Source: CALBPI01 sp039027435
Lineage (GTDB): Bacteria > Pseudomonadota > Gammaproteobacteria > Steroidobacterales > Woeseiaceae
Length of the DNA: 64,000 nucleotides
Direction of reading: 5' to 3'
Assembly: GCA_039027435.1 (NCBI GenBank)
Contig: JBCCKF010000005.1
Location: forward strand, 199,320 to 263,319
How positions within the stretch are numbered: the first letter of the stretch is position 1; the number at the start of each line of letters is the position of its first letter. Below the pieces are notes generated by a model that was not told the origin of the DNA, ran no database searches, and worked only from the letters and a program-made list of their open reading frames with translations. Positions 16,442 through 25,180 of the stretch are shown here, piece after piece. Both the position numbers and the translations under genes were made by a program.

Positions 16442-17791
16442 GTGAGTGAGCGATACGATCTGATTGTGGTGGGTGGCGGCAGCGGCGGACTCGCCCACGC
16501 GCAGCGAGCCGTTGAATACGGTGCCCGTGTGATGGTGGTCGAATCTCATCGCCTGGGCGGAACTTGCGTGAATGTCGGCTGTGTCCCAAAGAAAGTCATG
16601 TGGTATGCCGCAAACGTCGCCGAGCATCTCGAGCTCGCAGAGAGCTACGGCTTCGAGCGTATGGATTCACATCACCAGTGGCGCACACTTAAGGAAGCAC
16701 GCGACGCCTATGTAGTGCGCCTGAATGGTATCTATGCCAACAGTCTTGAGCGCAAATCGATTGATGTTGTGCGGGGTCGTGCGCGCTTCACCGGACCGAA
16801 TTCGATCACCGTCGACCGCACTGCGTATGAAGCGGATCGGATTACGATCGCAACCGGCGGTTATCCACATATGCCTTCAGTGCCCGGTGCTGAGCTGGGT
16901 ATCACTTCAGATGGCTTCTTCGAACTGGAACAGATGCCGCAGCGCGTTGCGTTGGTTGGCAGTGGCTATGTCTCGGTGGAGCTCGGTGGCGTTCTGCGAG
17001 CGCTGGGCGCGGACACCACCATCCTGGTGCGCCAGGATGGCGTACTGCGATCGTTCGACCCACTGTTGCGTAGTGCGATGACCGACGCACTGGAGGCGGA
17101 TGGCATCGAACTGCACGATCATTTCATCCCCGAGAGTCTGCGGCAGGGCGCCGACAACAAGCTGACTCTGCGAGCTGAAGATGGACGCGAATTCGGCGAC
17201 TTCGACTGCGTCATCTGGGCGGTGGGTCGCGATCCTGCGACGGAGGATCTTGAGCTGGCAACCGCTGGCGTATCGACAGATCCGGGCGGGTTCATTCCGG
17301 TCGATGAATGGCAGCAAACGAACGTTGAGCATATCTTCGCGCTGGGTGATGTCACGGGTGCGGTAGCACTCACACCAGTGGCGATCGCTGCAGGTCGGAG
17401 ACTCTCGGACCGGATCTTCGGTGGTATGGCCGATCGAAAACTGGACTACACCAACATTGCGACTGTGGTGTTCTCGCATCCACCGATGGGCACCGTTGGA
17501 CTGACAGAGCCGGAGGCGAGAGCTAGGTTTGGTGACAAGACCAAGACCTACACGTCTTCCTTCATCCCGATGCGTTATGCGCTAGGTACTCACAAACGCA
17601 GGGCAGCAATGAAACTGGTGGTTGCCGGTGACGAAGAGCGCGTTGTGGGCTGCCATGTGTTCGGCGAAGGCGCCGATGAAATGATGCAAGGCTTCGCTGT
17701 GGCTGTGAAGATGGGCGCAACGAAAAAAGATTTCGACGACACTGTCGCCATCCATCCGACCAGCGCCGAAGAACTCGTGACGATGCGTTAA
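16442..17791 (+). CDS. gor: Glutathione-disulfide reductase
   Basis: FAD- and NADPH-dependent reduction of oxidised glutathione. The 449-residue protein has the FAD loop VVGGGSGGLAHAQRA at residues 9-23, the redox disulfide in GGTCVNVGCVPKK near 40-50, the NADPH loop ALVGSGYVSVELGGVLRALG near 172, the second FAD motif IFALGDVTG near 300, and the C-terminal catalytic HPTSAEELVTMR. The HPT-S-AEE ending is typical of GR rather than lipoamide dehydrogenase. GTG start at 16442. Followed by a bidirectional terminator. Confidence 0.95.
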   Translation: MSERYDLIVVGGGSGGLAHAQRAVEYGARVMVVESHRLGGTCVNVGCVPKKVMWYAANVAEHLELAESYGFERMDSHHQWRTLKEARDAYVVRLNGIYANSLERKSIDVVRGRARFTGPNSITVDRTAYEADRITIATGGYPHMPSVPGAELGITSDGFFELEQMPQRVALVGSGYVSVELGGVLRALGADTTILVRQDGVLRSFDPLLRSAMTDALEADGIELHDHFIPESLRQGADNKLTLRAEDGREFGDFDCVIWAVGRDPATEDLELATAGVSTDPGGFIPVDEWQQTNVEHIFALGDVTGAVALTPVAIAAGRRLSDRIFGGMADRKLDYTNIATVVFSHPPMGTVGLTEPEARARFGDKTKTYTSSFIPMRYALGTHKRRAAMKLVVAGDEERVVGCHVFGEGADEMMQGFAVAVKMGATKKDFDDTVAIHPTSAEELVTMR

Positions 17792-17836
17792 AACAAAAAA
17801 AACCGCACCGGCCAGGGGCCGATGCGGTTTGTTTGT
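17791..17836. terminator. Bidirectional rho-independent terminator between gor and the DUF4397 gene
   Basis: AACCGCA (17801-17807) pairs with TGCGGTT (17823-17829). An inner CGGCC/GGCCG stem is separated by one C-A mismatch, with a 3-nt loop. An A-rich tract (17791-17802) lies to the left and TTTGTTTGT (17828-17836) to the right, so it can stop transcription from both sides. Confidence 0.85.
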
Positions 17837-17853
17837 GGTCGATCCGTTGACGC

Positions 17854-19203
17854 TTAGTTAAAGTCGTCGAGCAGAATCAGGCCCAGCGGTGCGCCACCAC
17901 CAGCAGCATCACGTGCTACTGCGGTGTAGATGCCGCCGGCGTCGATCGTAATATCGATCGGGCCGATCGCCGCTGTGGTCGTGCCGGTCGGCGTGACCGT
18001 CACGGTGTAGGTGCCTGCAGCCAGCTGCACGTAACCGGTCTCATCACCAAACTCAACGTCAGCGAAGTTCGGGGTGACCGTCGTGATGTCGGTGCCCGGT
18101 GCGGTGACGAAGATGTCGACAGCGCCTGCTGCGGGCGAGCCGTGCAGGATGCGCACCTGCGCCTGCGTTGCGACAGAGCGACGGTCATCGGCGAGCACCT
18201 GCGGTGCGATGTTGGCCAACAGGCCAGTCGCGTATACGGACGATTCGCTGCCTACGGTCAGGTTAAGGTCCGCGTCGATCACGATGGTGCCAGCGTCGCC
18301 AGCCGGTGTGACTTTAACGTTGTACGTGCCTGGCGCTACTTCTACGAATCCGGTGAAGTCGGGGAATGCAAGGCCCGGTACGAGCGGATTCGCGAAATCA
18401 TCATTGACGATGATGTCTACCGCCGGCGCGTCCGGAGAGTTGTGGATCACGCGGAGTGCTGCCGGCGTATCAACGTCGAACAACTCAAATGAGTTTGCGC
18501 CGTCAAGCACCACCAGCGATACCGGTGCATCACCCGCTTCGGTGTTTTCAACCGCAGTGATCAGGTAATCGATGCCAGCTGTAAGGACAACCGGTCCGCT
18601 GTCGAAGACAACCGTCGTTGTACCTGCCAACGTAACGCGGATCTGGTATTCGCCACCCGGCACTTCCGCCGGACCGAGCGATCCGCCGAAGCTGAATGAA
18701 CCCAGGGGCGCTGAAGCACCGAGATCGGCGCCCGGCGCGGTGACGTAAACGTCGACCGCAGGAGCAGCCGGAGCGCCGTGTACAACCGTCGCGCGGATGT
18801 TGCCAACGGCTGGACTCTGGTCAGGAATTTCGACGATGACCGGGCCGATGGTCGCAACCGGACCCGCAGCGATCACAGCATAACGCGTGTCAGCCGAGAG
18901 GGTCAGATCCACCGGACCGATAACGGTGGTGTTCGCGCCAGGGGTCAATCCGTCGACCTGAACGGTGTAGGTGCCGCCCGGGACGCGAATGTCCTGGGTT
19001 CCCGCTTTGTAGTCGACGCCGTTAAACGACAGACCATCAATGGTGACGTTTACTGCTGGTGCATCAGGCGATGCGTGCAGAACGCGGACTACGGTGGTGT
19101 CGACAACTACTGCGGCGTCGTCGTCATCGTCATCAAAAACATCGCAACCCGTAAGGGCGATTGCTGCAACCGCCGCCATGGCAGTCAATTTGCTACGCAA
19201 CAT
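17854..19203 (-). CDS. Lipoprotein with four DUF4397 repeats
   Basis: A 449-residue exported lipoprotein. Signal peptide residues 1-19 end in the lipobox ALTGC; the mature N-terminus is Cys-Asp followed by a run of Asp. Four DUF4397-type beta modules follow, marked by HASPDAPAVNVTIDG (about residue 43), HGAPAAPAVDVYVTAPG (about 138), HNSPDAPAVDIIVND (about 255) and HGSPAAGAVDIFVTAPG (about 352). DUF4397 domains are surface or adhesin-like beta sandwiches of unknown ligand. Asp at +2 is an inner-membrane retention signal in E. coli. Ribosome site GGAG about 9 nt before the ATG. It lies alone between the gor terminator and aroE. Confidence 0.9.
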   Translation of the reverse strand: MLRSKLTAMAAVAAIALTGCDVFDDDDDDAAVVVDTTVVRVLHASPDAPAVNVTIDGLSFNGVDYKAGTQDIRVPGGTYTVQVDGLTPGANTTVIGPVDLTLSADTRYAVIAAGPVATIGPVIVEIPDQSPAVGNIRATVVHGAPAAPAVDVYVTAPGADLGASAPLGSFSFGGSLGPAEVPGGEYQIRVTLAGTTTVVFDSGPVVLTAGIDYLITAVENTEAGDAPVSLVVLDGANSFELFDVDTPAALRVIHNSPDAPAVDIIVNDDFANPLVPGLAFPDFTGFVEVAPGTYNVKVTPAGDAGTIVIDADLNLTVGSESSVYATGLLANIAPQVLADDRRSVATQAQVRILHGSPAAGAVDIFVTAPGTDITTVTPNFADVEFGDETGYVQLAAGTYTVTVTPTGTTTAAIGPIDITIDAGGIYTAVARDAAGGGAPLGLILLDDFN

Positions 19204-19295
19204 AGTTTTTTACTCCTTCAAAACTAAGGGCGAATGAAAGTTCGCATCTGAGTTTCGAGGTCTGCGTCCGTTTGGATGCAGAAAAAATTAAAAAA

Positions 19296-20138
19296 CTAGT
19301 TCGCGGCGGGTAATCGATTCAGGACATGCGCCGTTTCGGGTTGGATACCTCGCCAAATCCGAAAAGACTCTGCGGCTTGCTCGATGAGCATGCCCCAGCC
19401 GGCTCGGGTTCGACCGGCGTCCATTTGCTCCGCCCAGGTGACGAAAGGCGTCTTGTGCAGCGCGTAGGAAAGGTCATAACAGGCCGTGTGTCCCCGGCGA
19501 ATGGCTTCCTTAGGGAACGGTGGCGACTCGCCGGAAAGTCCCGCCGAGGTGGCGTTGATCACAAGATCGAAGGGTTCAACGCTACGTACATCGTTAAACC
19601 GCATGCCCTCGACTTCGCCGAGCGCACCAAAATGGTTTGCCAGCGCATCGGCTTTGGCGACGGTGCGATTCGCAATGACGATGGCGGAAGGTTCGAGGTC
19701 GAGCAATGGCGCCAGGATCCCTTGCGTCGCGCCGCCAGCACCCAGCACGAGAATGCGCGTGTTCGGTATTTCGAATTTCCAGTTGTCACGCAGGTCGCAG
19801 ATCAGGCCGATTCCATCAGTGTTGAAACCGATGATGCGATCTTCATCAAACTTCAGTGTGTTTAAAGCGCCCGCGATGCTCGCCGATTCGCTGAGCTCGT
19901 CGACCAATCGCGTGGCGCGACTCTTATGCGGAACGGTCACGTTCAGACCTTTGCCACCGGCGCGCTGGAATTGGCGGACCACGGATTCGAGGTCATCCGG
20001 CGCTGCTTCAACCAGTTCATAGATCAGCGATTCACCGGTCTGTTCAGCAAACTGTTGGTGAATGACCGGAGACTTGCTATGCGCCACGGGATAACCAACG
20101 ACGCCATAGCGATCGAGAATCGCGGTTTCCTGTACCAA
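19296..20138 (-). CDS. aroE: Shikimate dehydrogenase
   Basis: NADPH-dependent reduction of 3-dehydroshikimate to shikimate. The 280-residue protein shows YGVVGYPVAHSKSPVIH near residue 10 (substrate site), NVTVPHKSRA with the catalytic Lys near 68, GFNTDGIGL with the partner Asp near 105, and the cofactor loop VLGAGGATQGIL near 130 followed by NRT. The C-terminal GWGMLIEQAAESF is also typical. Start is TTG at 20138, with AGGAG 8 nt upstream on the minus strand. It lies 46 bp downstream of hemB on the same strand, so the two may form one transcript. Confidence 0.95.
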   Translation of the reverse strand: MVQETAILDRYGVVGYPVAHSKSPVIHQQFAEQTGESLIYELVEAAPDDLESVVRQFQRAGGKGLNVTVPHKSRATRLVDELSESASIAGALNTLKFDEDRIIGFNTDGIGLICDLRDNWKFEIPNTRILVLGAGGATQGILAPLLDLEPSAIVIANRTVAKADALANHFGALGEVEGMRFNDVRSVEPFDLVINATSAGLSGESPPFPKEAIRRGHTACYDLSYALHKTPFVTWAEQMDAGRTRAGWGMLIEQAAESFRIWRGIQPETAHVLNRLPAAN

Positions 20139-20184
20139 ATCTAACGCTCCTGCCGCTCTGCCATGACTCTTTCGACTGCCGAGT

Positions 20185-21192
20185 TTACTCGTTCAGCCAG
20201 CGCGCCGCATCGATGGCGCTATAAGTAAGAATAGCGCGCGCACCGGCGCGCTTGATCGAAAGGAGCGCTTCGAGTGTGGCGTCCTTGCCGTCCAGCCAGC
20301 CGTTTTCTGCTGCGGCAGCCAGCATCGCGTACTCCCCGCTGACCTGATAGGCCAATACCGGAATCTCGTAGTTGGCAGCAACATCCCGAATGACGTCGAG
20401 GTACGGCAGTGCGGGTTTGACCATGACAAGATCGGCACCCTCATCGATGTCGAGTTGTACTTCCCGCAAGGCTTCTCGACCGTTGGCAGGGTCCATCTGA
20501 TAGCTGTGCTTGCCACCGCCACCGAGGTTTCCAGCAGACCCAACAGCATCTCGAAATGGTCCGTAGTAGCAAGACGCGTATTTCGCAGCGTAGGAGAGGA
20601 CCAGCGTGTTCGGGTAACCGTTGACCTCCAACGCTCTGCGGATCGCACCGATGCGACCATCCATCATGTCCGACGGTGCTACGACGTCGGCGCCGGCTTT
20701 GGCATGGCATACAGCCTGACGCTCGAGCATGCTGACGGTCACGTCATTTAGGACATAGCCCGAATCGTCGATGATGCCGTCCTGACCATGAGTCGTGTAA
20801 GGGTCCAGCGCGACGTCAGTAATGACGCCGAGCTCGGGAAATCGGGACTTGATTGCCTCGATGGTGCGTGGAACCAGACCGTCATCCGCGTGACAGGCAC
20901 TACCGTCCGGAGTCTTCAGCCCCGCGTCAATGACGGGGAACAAGACAACACCTGGGACGCCGAGCGCTACAGCATCCTCAAGATGTGTCAGGAGACGATC
21001 GATGCTGCGTCGCGCCACGCCGGGCATCGATGGCACCGACTCCTCGCGATTCTCACCGTCGAGAATGAATACGGGGTACAGGAAATCGGCGGCTGAAAGG
21101 GTATGTTCCGCCAACAGGTCTCTGATCCAACCGTGCCGGCGCCGGCGCCGCATCCGTGTGAGCGGGAAACCGGGCGTCTTGTCGTTGTGCAT
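20185..21192 (-). CDS. hemB: Delta-aminolevulinic acid dehydratase (porphobilinogen synthase), Mg type
   Basis: Condenses two 5-aminolevulinate molecules to porphobilinogen in heme synthesis. The 335-residue protein has RRRRRHGWIRDLLAEHTL, PVFILDGEN, and the Schiff-base lysine regions SYAAKYASCYYGPFRDAVG near 205 and MVKPALPYLD near 255. The metal site reads DVALDPYTTHGQDG rather than the cysteine-rich DVCLCEYTDHGHCG form, so it is the zinc-independent, magnesium-responsive type known from Pseudomonas. Alone at the head of hemB-aroE. A possible promoter lies at 21228-21256. Confidence 0.97.
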   Translation of the reverse strand: MHNDKTPGFPLTRMRRRRRHGWIRDLLAEHTLSAADFLYPVFILDGENREESVPSMPGVARRSIDRLLTHLEDAVALGVPGVVLFPVIDAGLKTPDGSACHADDGLVPRTIEAIKSRFPELGVITDVALDPYTTHGQDGIIDDSGYVLNDVTVSMLERQAVCHAKAGADVVAPSDMMDGRIGAIRRALEVNGYPNTLVLSYAAKYASCYYGPFRDAVGSAGNLGGGGKHSYQMDPANGREALREVQLDIDEGADLVMVKPALPYLDVIRDVAANYEIPVLAYQVSGEYAMLAAAAENGWLDGKDATLEALLSIKRAGARAILTYSAIDAARWLNE

Positions 21193-21227
21193 GCCGCGCT
21201 GTCCTGAATGCCTGACACCAGATTGTG

Positions 21228-21256
21228 GCTATATTCGCGGACGCTGTCCAAGTAAA
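21228..21256 (-). promoter_or_regulatory. Candidate sigma70 promoter of hemB
   Basis: On the minus strand TTTACT (21256-21251) and TATAGC (21233-21228) are 17 bp apart, giving a start near 21221 and a 5' leader of about 30 nt before the hemB ATG at 21192. Each box has only four matches to consensus. Confidence 0.4.
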
Positions 21257-21275
21257 GTATGGGGTATGGGGAAAA

Positions 21276-21295
21276 ACGGGGTCGAAATACCCCGT
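21276..21295. repeat. Perfect 7-bp inverted repeat between hemB and the ECF sigma gene
   Basis: ACGGGGT (21276-21282) and ACCCCGT (21289-21295) flank a 6-nt loop. Read on the minus strand it is followed by TTTTTC, so it could terminate leftward transcription before hemB. On the plus strand it lies 33 bp before the sigma-factor ATG and could be an operator. GGGGTATGGGG just to its left repeats the same core. Confidence 0.45.
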
Positions 21296-21328
21296 GTGAA
21301 ATAAAAAGCGATCATTCTGGGTCATCTG

Positions 21329-21841
21329 ATGCAACGTACAGCGAGCGATGCGGCACGCCAGCGCCGATTCGAGCAACTGGTGGGAGAACACCGAGAGGAT
21401 CTCTACCGGTATGCTTATTGGTTAAGCCGTGATTCGGCTCTGGCCGAAGATGTGGTGCAGGACGCCATGATGCGTGCCTGGAAGTCGCTGGACTCGTTGC
21501 GCGAGGATCAGGCCGCGAAGCCCTGGCTGCTTACGATTGTGCGCCGGGAAAACGCCCGTTTTTTTGAGAGAAAACGACTGGAGACGGTAGATATCGATGA
21601 ATTGGTTGGTGCGCCGACGCTGCATCTGGCAACAGAGCAGGACACCGACACCGATGATATGCGTGCCGCGATTTTCGAACTGGAGCCCGAGTACCGCGAA
21701 CCGCTGGTTTTACAGGTTCTGCTCGGGCACTCGACGAAGGAAATCGCTGAGATAATGGATTTGAGTAATGGCGCTGTGCTGACACGTTTGCACCGAGCCC
21801 GTAAGAAGTTGATCGAGAACTTCGACCTTGGAGAAGGTTGA
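21329..21841 (+). CDS. ECF-family RNA polymerase sigma factor
   Basis: A 170-residue group 4 sigma factor. Region 2 is visible as RFEQLVGEHREDLYRYAYWL and AEDVVQDAMMRAWKSL (residues 12-55). Region 4 is ELEPEYREPLVLQVLLGHSTKEIAEIMDLSNGAVLTRLHRARKKL, here cited only as residues 115-162, with the helix-turn-helix at about 134-156. The linker between is short, as in all ECF factors. Its stop overlaps by 1 bp the start of a DUF3379 gene, the usual sigma/anti-sigma pair arrangement. The stimulus is unknown. Confidence 0.92.
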   Translation: MQRTASDAARQRRFEQLVGEHREDLYRYAYWLSRDSALAEDVVQDAMMRAWKSLDSLREDQAAKPWLLTIVRRENARFFERKRLETVDIDELVGAPTLHLATEQDTDTDDMRAAIFELEPEYREPLVLQVLLGHSTKEIAEIMDLSNGAVLTRLHRARKKLIENFDLGEG

Positions 21842-22638
21842 TGGATTTTAAAGAATTTGAGTTTTCGGTGTTGTCCGAACCTGACCGTGAGTCCGATGAG
21901 ATCGCGGCAAAGGCGCAGTCGTGCCCGGAGTCTCGAGCGTTGAAACGCAAAGCAGCCCTTCTGGAGCAACAACTGGTGCAGGCCTTGGGTGTTTCGGTAC
22001 CCGACAGCCTGCGCGCGCCCGTGCCGGATATGGCTGCGCTGGAGGCCCAGCTCGACGCCGCCTCGGCCACCGAGGCAGCGCAATCGTCCGACAACGTGGT
22101 GCCGCTGCAGAAGACCGCCGCAGCCGCGAATCGCTTCGCGGTTCCCGCATGGATTGGTCTTGCGGCCTGTCTCGCGCTGGTCGTCGGTCTGGTTCTTCGC
22201 CAGCCCGAAATTCAGACAGAAACACCGATGCCCGGTGGCGAGGATCTCATCGCTGAGGTGATTGAACACCTCGGTCCTGAGCTTGAGAGCATGCAACCTT
22301 CGGACGTCAGCCTGTCGATCGAGCGTGTAAGCAACGTTCTCGAACCCGCAGGTGCTCGTATGGTGAGCACACCTGGGCCGATCAGTTACGCGAAGAGCTG
22401 TGTGATCAACGGCGAGCTGATTCCCCACCTTGTGGTGCAGGGCGAGAACGGACCGGTCACGATCCTTGTCATGCCGAACCAGATGGTTGATGGCCCTATG
22501 ACAATCATGCGTGGAGGTTTTGAAGGCATCATCATGCCAGCTGGTGATGGTGGTAGCGTTGCCATCATCGGTCGTGATTCCGCAAGTGTCGAGGCGGTAC
22601 GTAAGGCTTCGAGCGACACGCTGGGTATTTCGATATAG
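21841..22638 (+). CDS. DUF3379 membrane protein, probable anti-sigma factor
   Basis: A 265-residue protein that begins in the TGATG overlap with the sigma-factor stop. The N-terminal cytoplasmic part (residues 1-100) carries an acidic segment with a cysteine, KAQSCPESRALKRKAALLEQ, like DUF3379 proteins. One membrane segment is at about residues 100-118 (PAWIGLAACLALVVGLVLR). The C-terminal 140 residues are predicted periplasmic and contain one cysteine pair candidate (KSCVINGELIPHLV). DUF3379 genes typically follow ECF sigma genes, so I infer it sequesters the sigma factor at the membrane. Confidence 0.85.
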   Translation: MDFKEFEFSVLSEPDRESDEIAAKAQSCPESRALKRKAALLEQQLVQALGVSVPDSLRAPVPDMAALEAQLDAASATEAAQSSDNVVPLQKTAAAANRFAVPAWIGLAACLALVVGLVLRQPEIQTETPMPGGEDLIAEVIEHLGPELESMQPSDVSLSIERVSNVLEPAGARMVSTPGPISYAKSCVINGELIPHLVVQGENGPVTILVMPNQMVDGPMTIMRGGFEGIIMPAGDGGSVAIIGRDSASVEAVRKASSDTLGISI

Positions 22639-22747
22639 GACTTACTGAACTTCACCGCGTTCTTGCTGCTTCGTTTGAGTTTCTTGTCAACAGGCGTGTT
22701 CATGATGAGTCACGCTGGACCGCGTACGAATTGCGGAAGCCAGAAAC

Positions 22748-23389
22748 ATGGAATACCAAATCGATGAGCAGCATCACGGAGTTGACGTGTCCTCGCTGAG
22801 AAGCGCCTGTCCCTGGGCCCTTGGTGTCAGTGATGCCTATCTCGAATACCACGACACGGAATGGGGTGTCCCTGTTGCAGATGACCGAGTGCTCTTCGAG
22901 TTTCTCGTACTAGAGTCGGCACAAGCTGGATTGTCCTGGAGTACGATTCTTCACAAACGGGCTGGCTATGGGCGAGCGTTCGCCAACTTCGACCCTGAGC
23001 AAGTGGCGCGTTTTTCAGATGCGCACCGAGAGGCGTTGCGTCTCGATGCCGGTATCGTCCGTAATCGCTTGAAGATTGCGGCGACCGTCTCCAATGCCCA
23101 GCAATTCCTCGAGCTGCAAGAAGAATATGATGGCTTTGCGAAGTATTTGTGGGCGTTCGTCGACAATCGCCCGATTCAGAATGCATGGCAGGTTCAGTCC
23201 GATTGTCCGACGACGACCAAGACCTCTGATGCGATCAGTCGCGACCTGAAACGTCGAGGCTTTCGCTTTGTGGGTTCAACGACGATCTACGCTTACATGC
23301 AAGCGATCGGTATGGTGAACGATCACGTGATCGACTGCCCCCGTTACAGCGTCTGTGCGGCGCTTGGCGAGCAGTTCACGATCGAATAA
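22748..23389 (+). CDS. tag: DNA-3-methyladenine glycosylase I
   Basis: Removes 3-methyladenine from alkylated DNA in base excision repair. The 213-residue sequence contains the zinc-site Cys in CPWALGVSDAYLEYHDTEWG near residue 21, VLESAQAGLSWSTIL near 57 with the base-recognition Glu and Trp, IVRNRLKI, and the C-terminal VGSTTIYAYMQAIGMVNDH and DCPRY zinc ligands. The N-terminal 20 residues before CPW are longer than in E. coli Tag. It follows DUF3379 by 109 bp and is convergent with the hydrolase. Confidence 0.95.
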   Translation: MEYQIDEQHHGVDVSSLRSACPWALGVSDAYLEYHDTEWGVPVADDRVLFEFLVLESAQAGLSWSTILHKRAGYGRAFANFDPEQVARFSDAHREALRLDAGIVRNRLKIAATVSNAQQFLELQEEYDGFAKYLWAFVDNRPIQNAWQVQSDCPTTTKTSDAISRDLKRRGFRFVGSTTIYAYMQAIGMVNDHVIDCPRYSVCAALGEQFTIE

Positions 23390-23400
23390 TTCGCTGATCG

Positions 23401-24105
23401 TCAGGACGTGGCCAGCGTGTCGGCGATGATCCGCCAGACCGATGCGTTGATACCCAGTCCGAGGTGAGCGCCAATCACTTCGATGTTGCGTGCCTGTGGG
23501 TTGTAGTGATCAATGGACGCGCGCCAGCCTACAACGCCATCAAGCTTGCTGTAGATCGAAGTGATCGGTTGATCGAACCCGATTAGATTACGTTCGTGCA
23601 CGGCGCGTTCGAATCGGTCAAGGTCTTGTTGTCCGCCTTCTGCGAACCGCTCTGCCATAGCCGTATATTTAGGTCCGCCCATCACGGGTGTACCAAACGT
23701 GATCACTTCACGCACGTCTACCGGGTGCAAGCGCGCAAGCTCACGAGCAACCACGCCGCCAAGACTCCAGCCGATCAGCGTTACCGAGTCCCGTGACTCG
23801 GCCAGTGACTCGACCTGATCGGCCATTTTGCTGACCATCCACTCGACTCGCCCGCGGTTACGACCCAGTGCCCAGTCTTGTGCGTCATATCCCAGTCGCC
23901 GCAGATACTGCTTTAGCGGCCACATTGATCGAGGACTCGCGCCCAAGCCTGGCAAGAGGATGACAGGTCTGCCGTCCCCTTTGGGCGCGCTGACTAGTGA
24001 CGGCCAGCGCATGGCGATCGTCAGTGCATCGAGTGGAGCGCGAAACTCCAATAGTGTGGCTAGTCGGTGCGGCGGACGAAGCCCGCTGGACGGCTCGGAG
24101 TTCAT
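23401..24105 (-). CDS. Alpha/beta hydrolase, lipase or esterase-like
   Basis: A 234-residue alpha/beta-hydrolase fold protein. The oxyanion region VILLPGLGASPRSMWPL is near residue 48 and the nucleophile elbow LIGWSLGGVVARELA near 105, with Ser as nucleophile. A likely catalytic Asp lies in YSKLDGVVGW and the His in VIGAHLGLG. It resembles PGAP1/lipase-class triacylglycerol hydrolases and triacylglycerol lipase-like proteins of proteobacteria. No signal peptide is evident. ATG 24105 is chosen over an upstream TTG 24129. It sits 62 bp after hemF on the same strand; no functional link is apparent. Confidence 0.85.
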   Translation of the reverse strand: MNSEPSSGLRPPHRLATLLEFRAPLDALTIAMRWPSLVSAPKGDGRPVILLPGLGASPRSMWPLKQYLRRLGYDAQDWALGRNRGRVEWMVSKMADQVESLAESRDSVTLIGWSLGGVVARELARLHPVDVREVITFGTPVMGGPKYTAMAERFAEGGQQDLDRFERAVHERNLIGFDQPITSIYSKLDGVVGWRASIDHYNPQARNIEVIGAHLGLGINASVWRIIADTLATS

Positions 24106-24167
24106 AGTCGGTCGTTCGGGAAAAACCAAACGGTAGCCGGCCTCGCACCGTTAACGCAAGGTTCGTC

Positions 24168-25103
24168 TCACGCCGCGGGGGCGAGCTCCTGCAGCCAGTC
24201 ACGAGGTTTGAGCCATTGCTCGGTCAATTCAGCCTCAGGGCTTCCGGCCTCGGGCTGATAGCCGTACTGCCATCGGACTTGCGGCGGCAGCGACATCAGA
24301 ATCGACTCTGTGCGCCCTCCGGACTGCAGCCCGAACAAGGTTCCCCGATCGTAAACGAGGTTGAACTCGACGTAGCGACCGCGACGATAGAGCTGGAACT
24401 GGCGCTCGCGTTCGCCGTACGGCGTATTTCGGCGACGCTCGACGATCGGTGCGTACGCTTTCATGAAATGGTCACCGACGCTCTGCAGATAAGCGAAGCA
24501 CTGATCGAAGCCCCATTCGTTCAGGTCATCAAAGAACAGACCGCCAACGCCACGAGTCTCACCGCGATGCGGCAGATTGAAGTACTCATCACACCATGCC
24601 TTGTGGGCTGGGTAAACGTCCGCCCCAAACGGTTCACAAGCGGCTTTGGCTGTCTGATGCCACTCGTGCACGTCCTCTGCAAAGGGATAGAAAGGTGTGA
24701 GATCGAATCCGCCGCCGAACCACCAAACAGGTGCTTCATCCTCCGCCAGAGCTGCAAAACAACGCACGTTCGCGTGCGTGGTGGGGATGTAGGGATTTTC
24801 AGGATGGAACACCAGCGATACGCCCGCGGCCTCGAAACGGCGTCCCGCCAGTTCGGGTCTTGCTTTGGTGGCACTCGGCGGCAAGCCGTCGCCCATCACG
24901 TGGGAGTAGCCGACGCCGGCCTGTTCCATCAGCGCGCCGTTCTGGAGAATCATCGACTGACCGCCGCCGCCGCCGGGACGCTCCCATGCGTCAGTGGCAA
25001 ACGACGCTTTGCCATCCAGTGCCGCGACTTCGCTCGTAATGCGTTGTTGCAGGTCAGTTAGATACTCGCGCACCTGCGCAAGCTGTTCCTCAAAGCTATG
25101 CAT
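24168..25103 (-). CDS. hemF: Oxygen-dependent coproporphyrinogen III oxidase
   Basis: Oxidative decarboxylation of coproporphyrinogen III to protoporphyrinogen IX in aerobic heme synthesis. The 311-residue protein has GGGGQSMILQNGALMEQAGV near residue 40, PYIPTTHANVRCF near 92, WWFGGGFDLTPFYPF near 117, FNLPHRGETRGVGGLFFDD near 170, and the C-terminal GRYVEFNLVYDRGTLFGLQ. ATG 25103 has GGGGA about 7 nt upstream; the frame is open back to 25148 but without family residues. Obligate use of oxygen implies aerobic growth. Confidence 0.96.
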   Translation of the reverse strand: MHSFEEQLAQVREYLTDLQQRITSEVAALDGKASFATDAWERPGGGGGQSMILQNGALMEQAGVGYSHVMGDGLPPSATKARPELAGRRFEAAGVSLVFHPENPYIPTTHANVRCFAALAEDEAPVWWFGGGFDLTPFYPFAEDVHEWHQTAKAACEPFGADVYPAHKAWCDEYFNLPHRGETRGVGGLFFDDLNEWGFDQCFAYLQSVGDHFMKAYAPIVERRRNTPYGERERQFQLYRRGRYVEFNLVYDRGTLFGLQSGGRTESILMSLPPQVRWQYGYQPEAGSPEAELTEQWLKPRDWLQELAPAA

Positions 25104-25180
25104 ATCCAGTCCCCAGTTGTTGCGCGTCGCGCCCCCGCGCCGCGTCAACCGTCAATGACATGGATAGTGTAACGGTTCGG

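Noticed and set aside
19262..19281. CTGCGTCC/GGATGCAG hairpin upstream of the DUF4397 gene as an aroE terminator
   Set aside because: On the minus strand the T-rich tract precedes rather than follows the stem, so it does not fit an intrinsic terminator.
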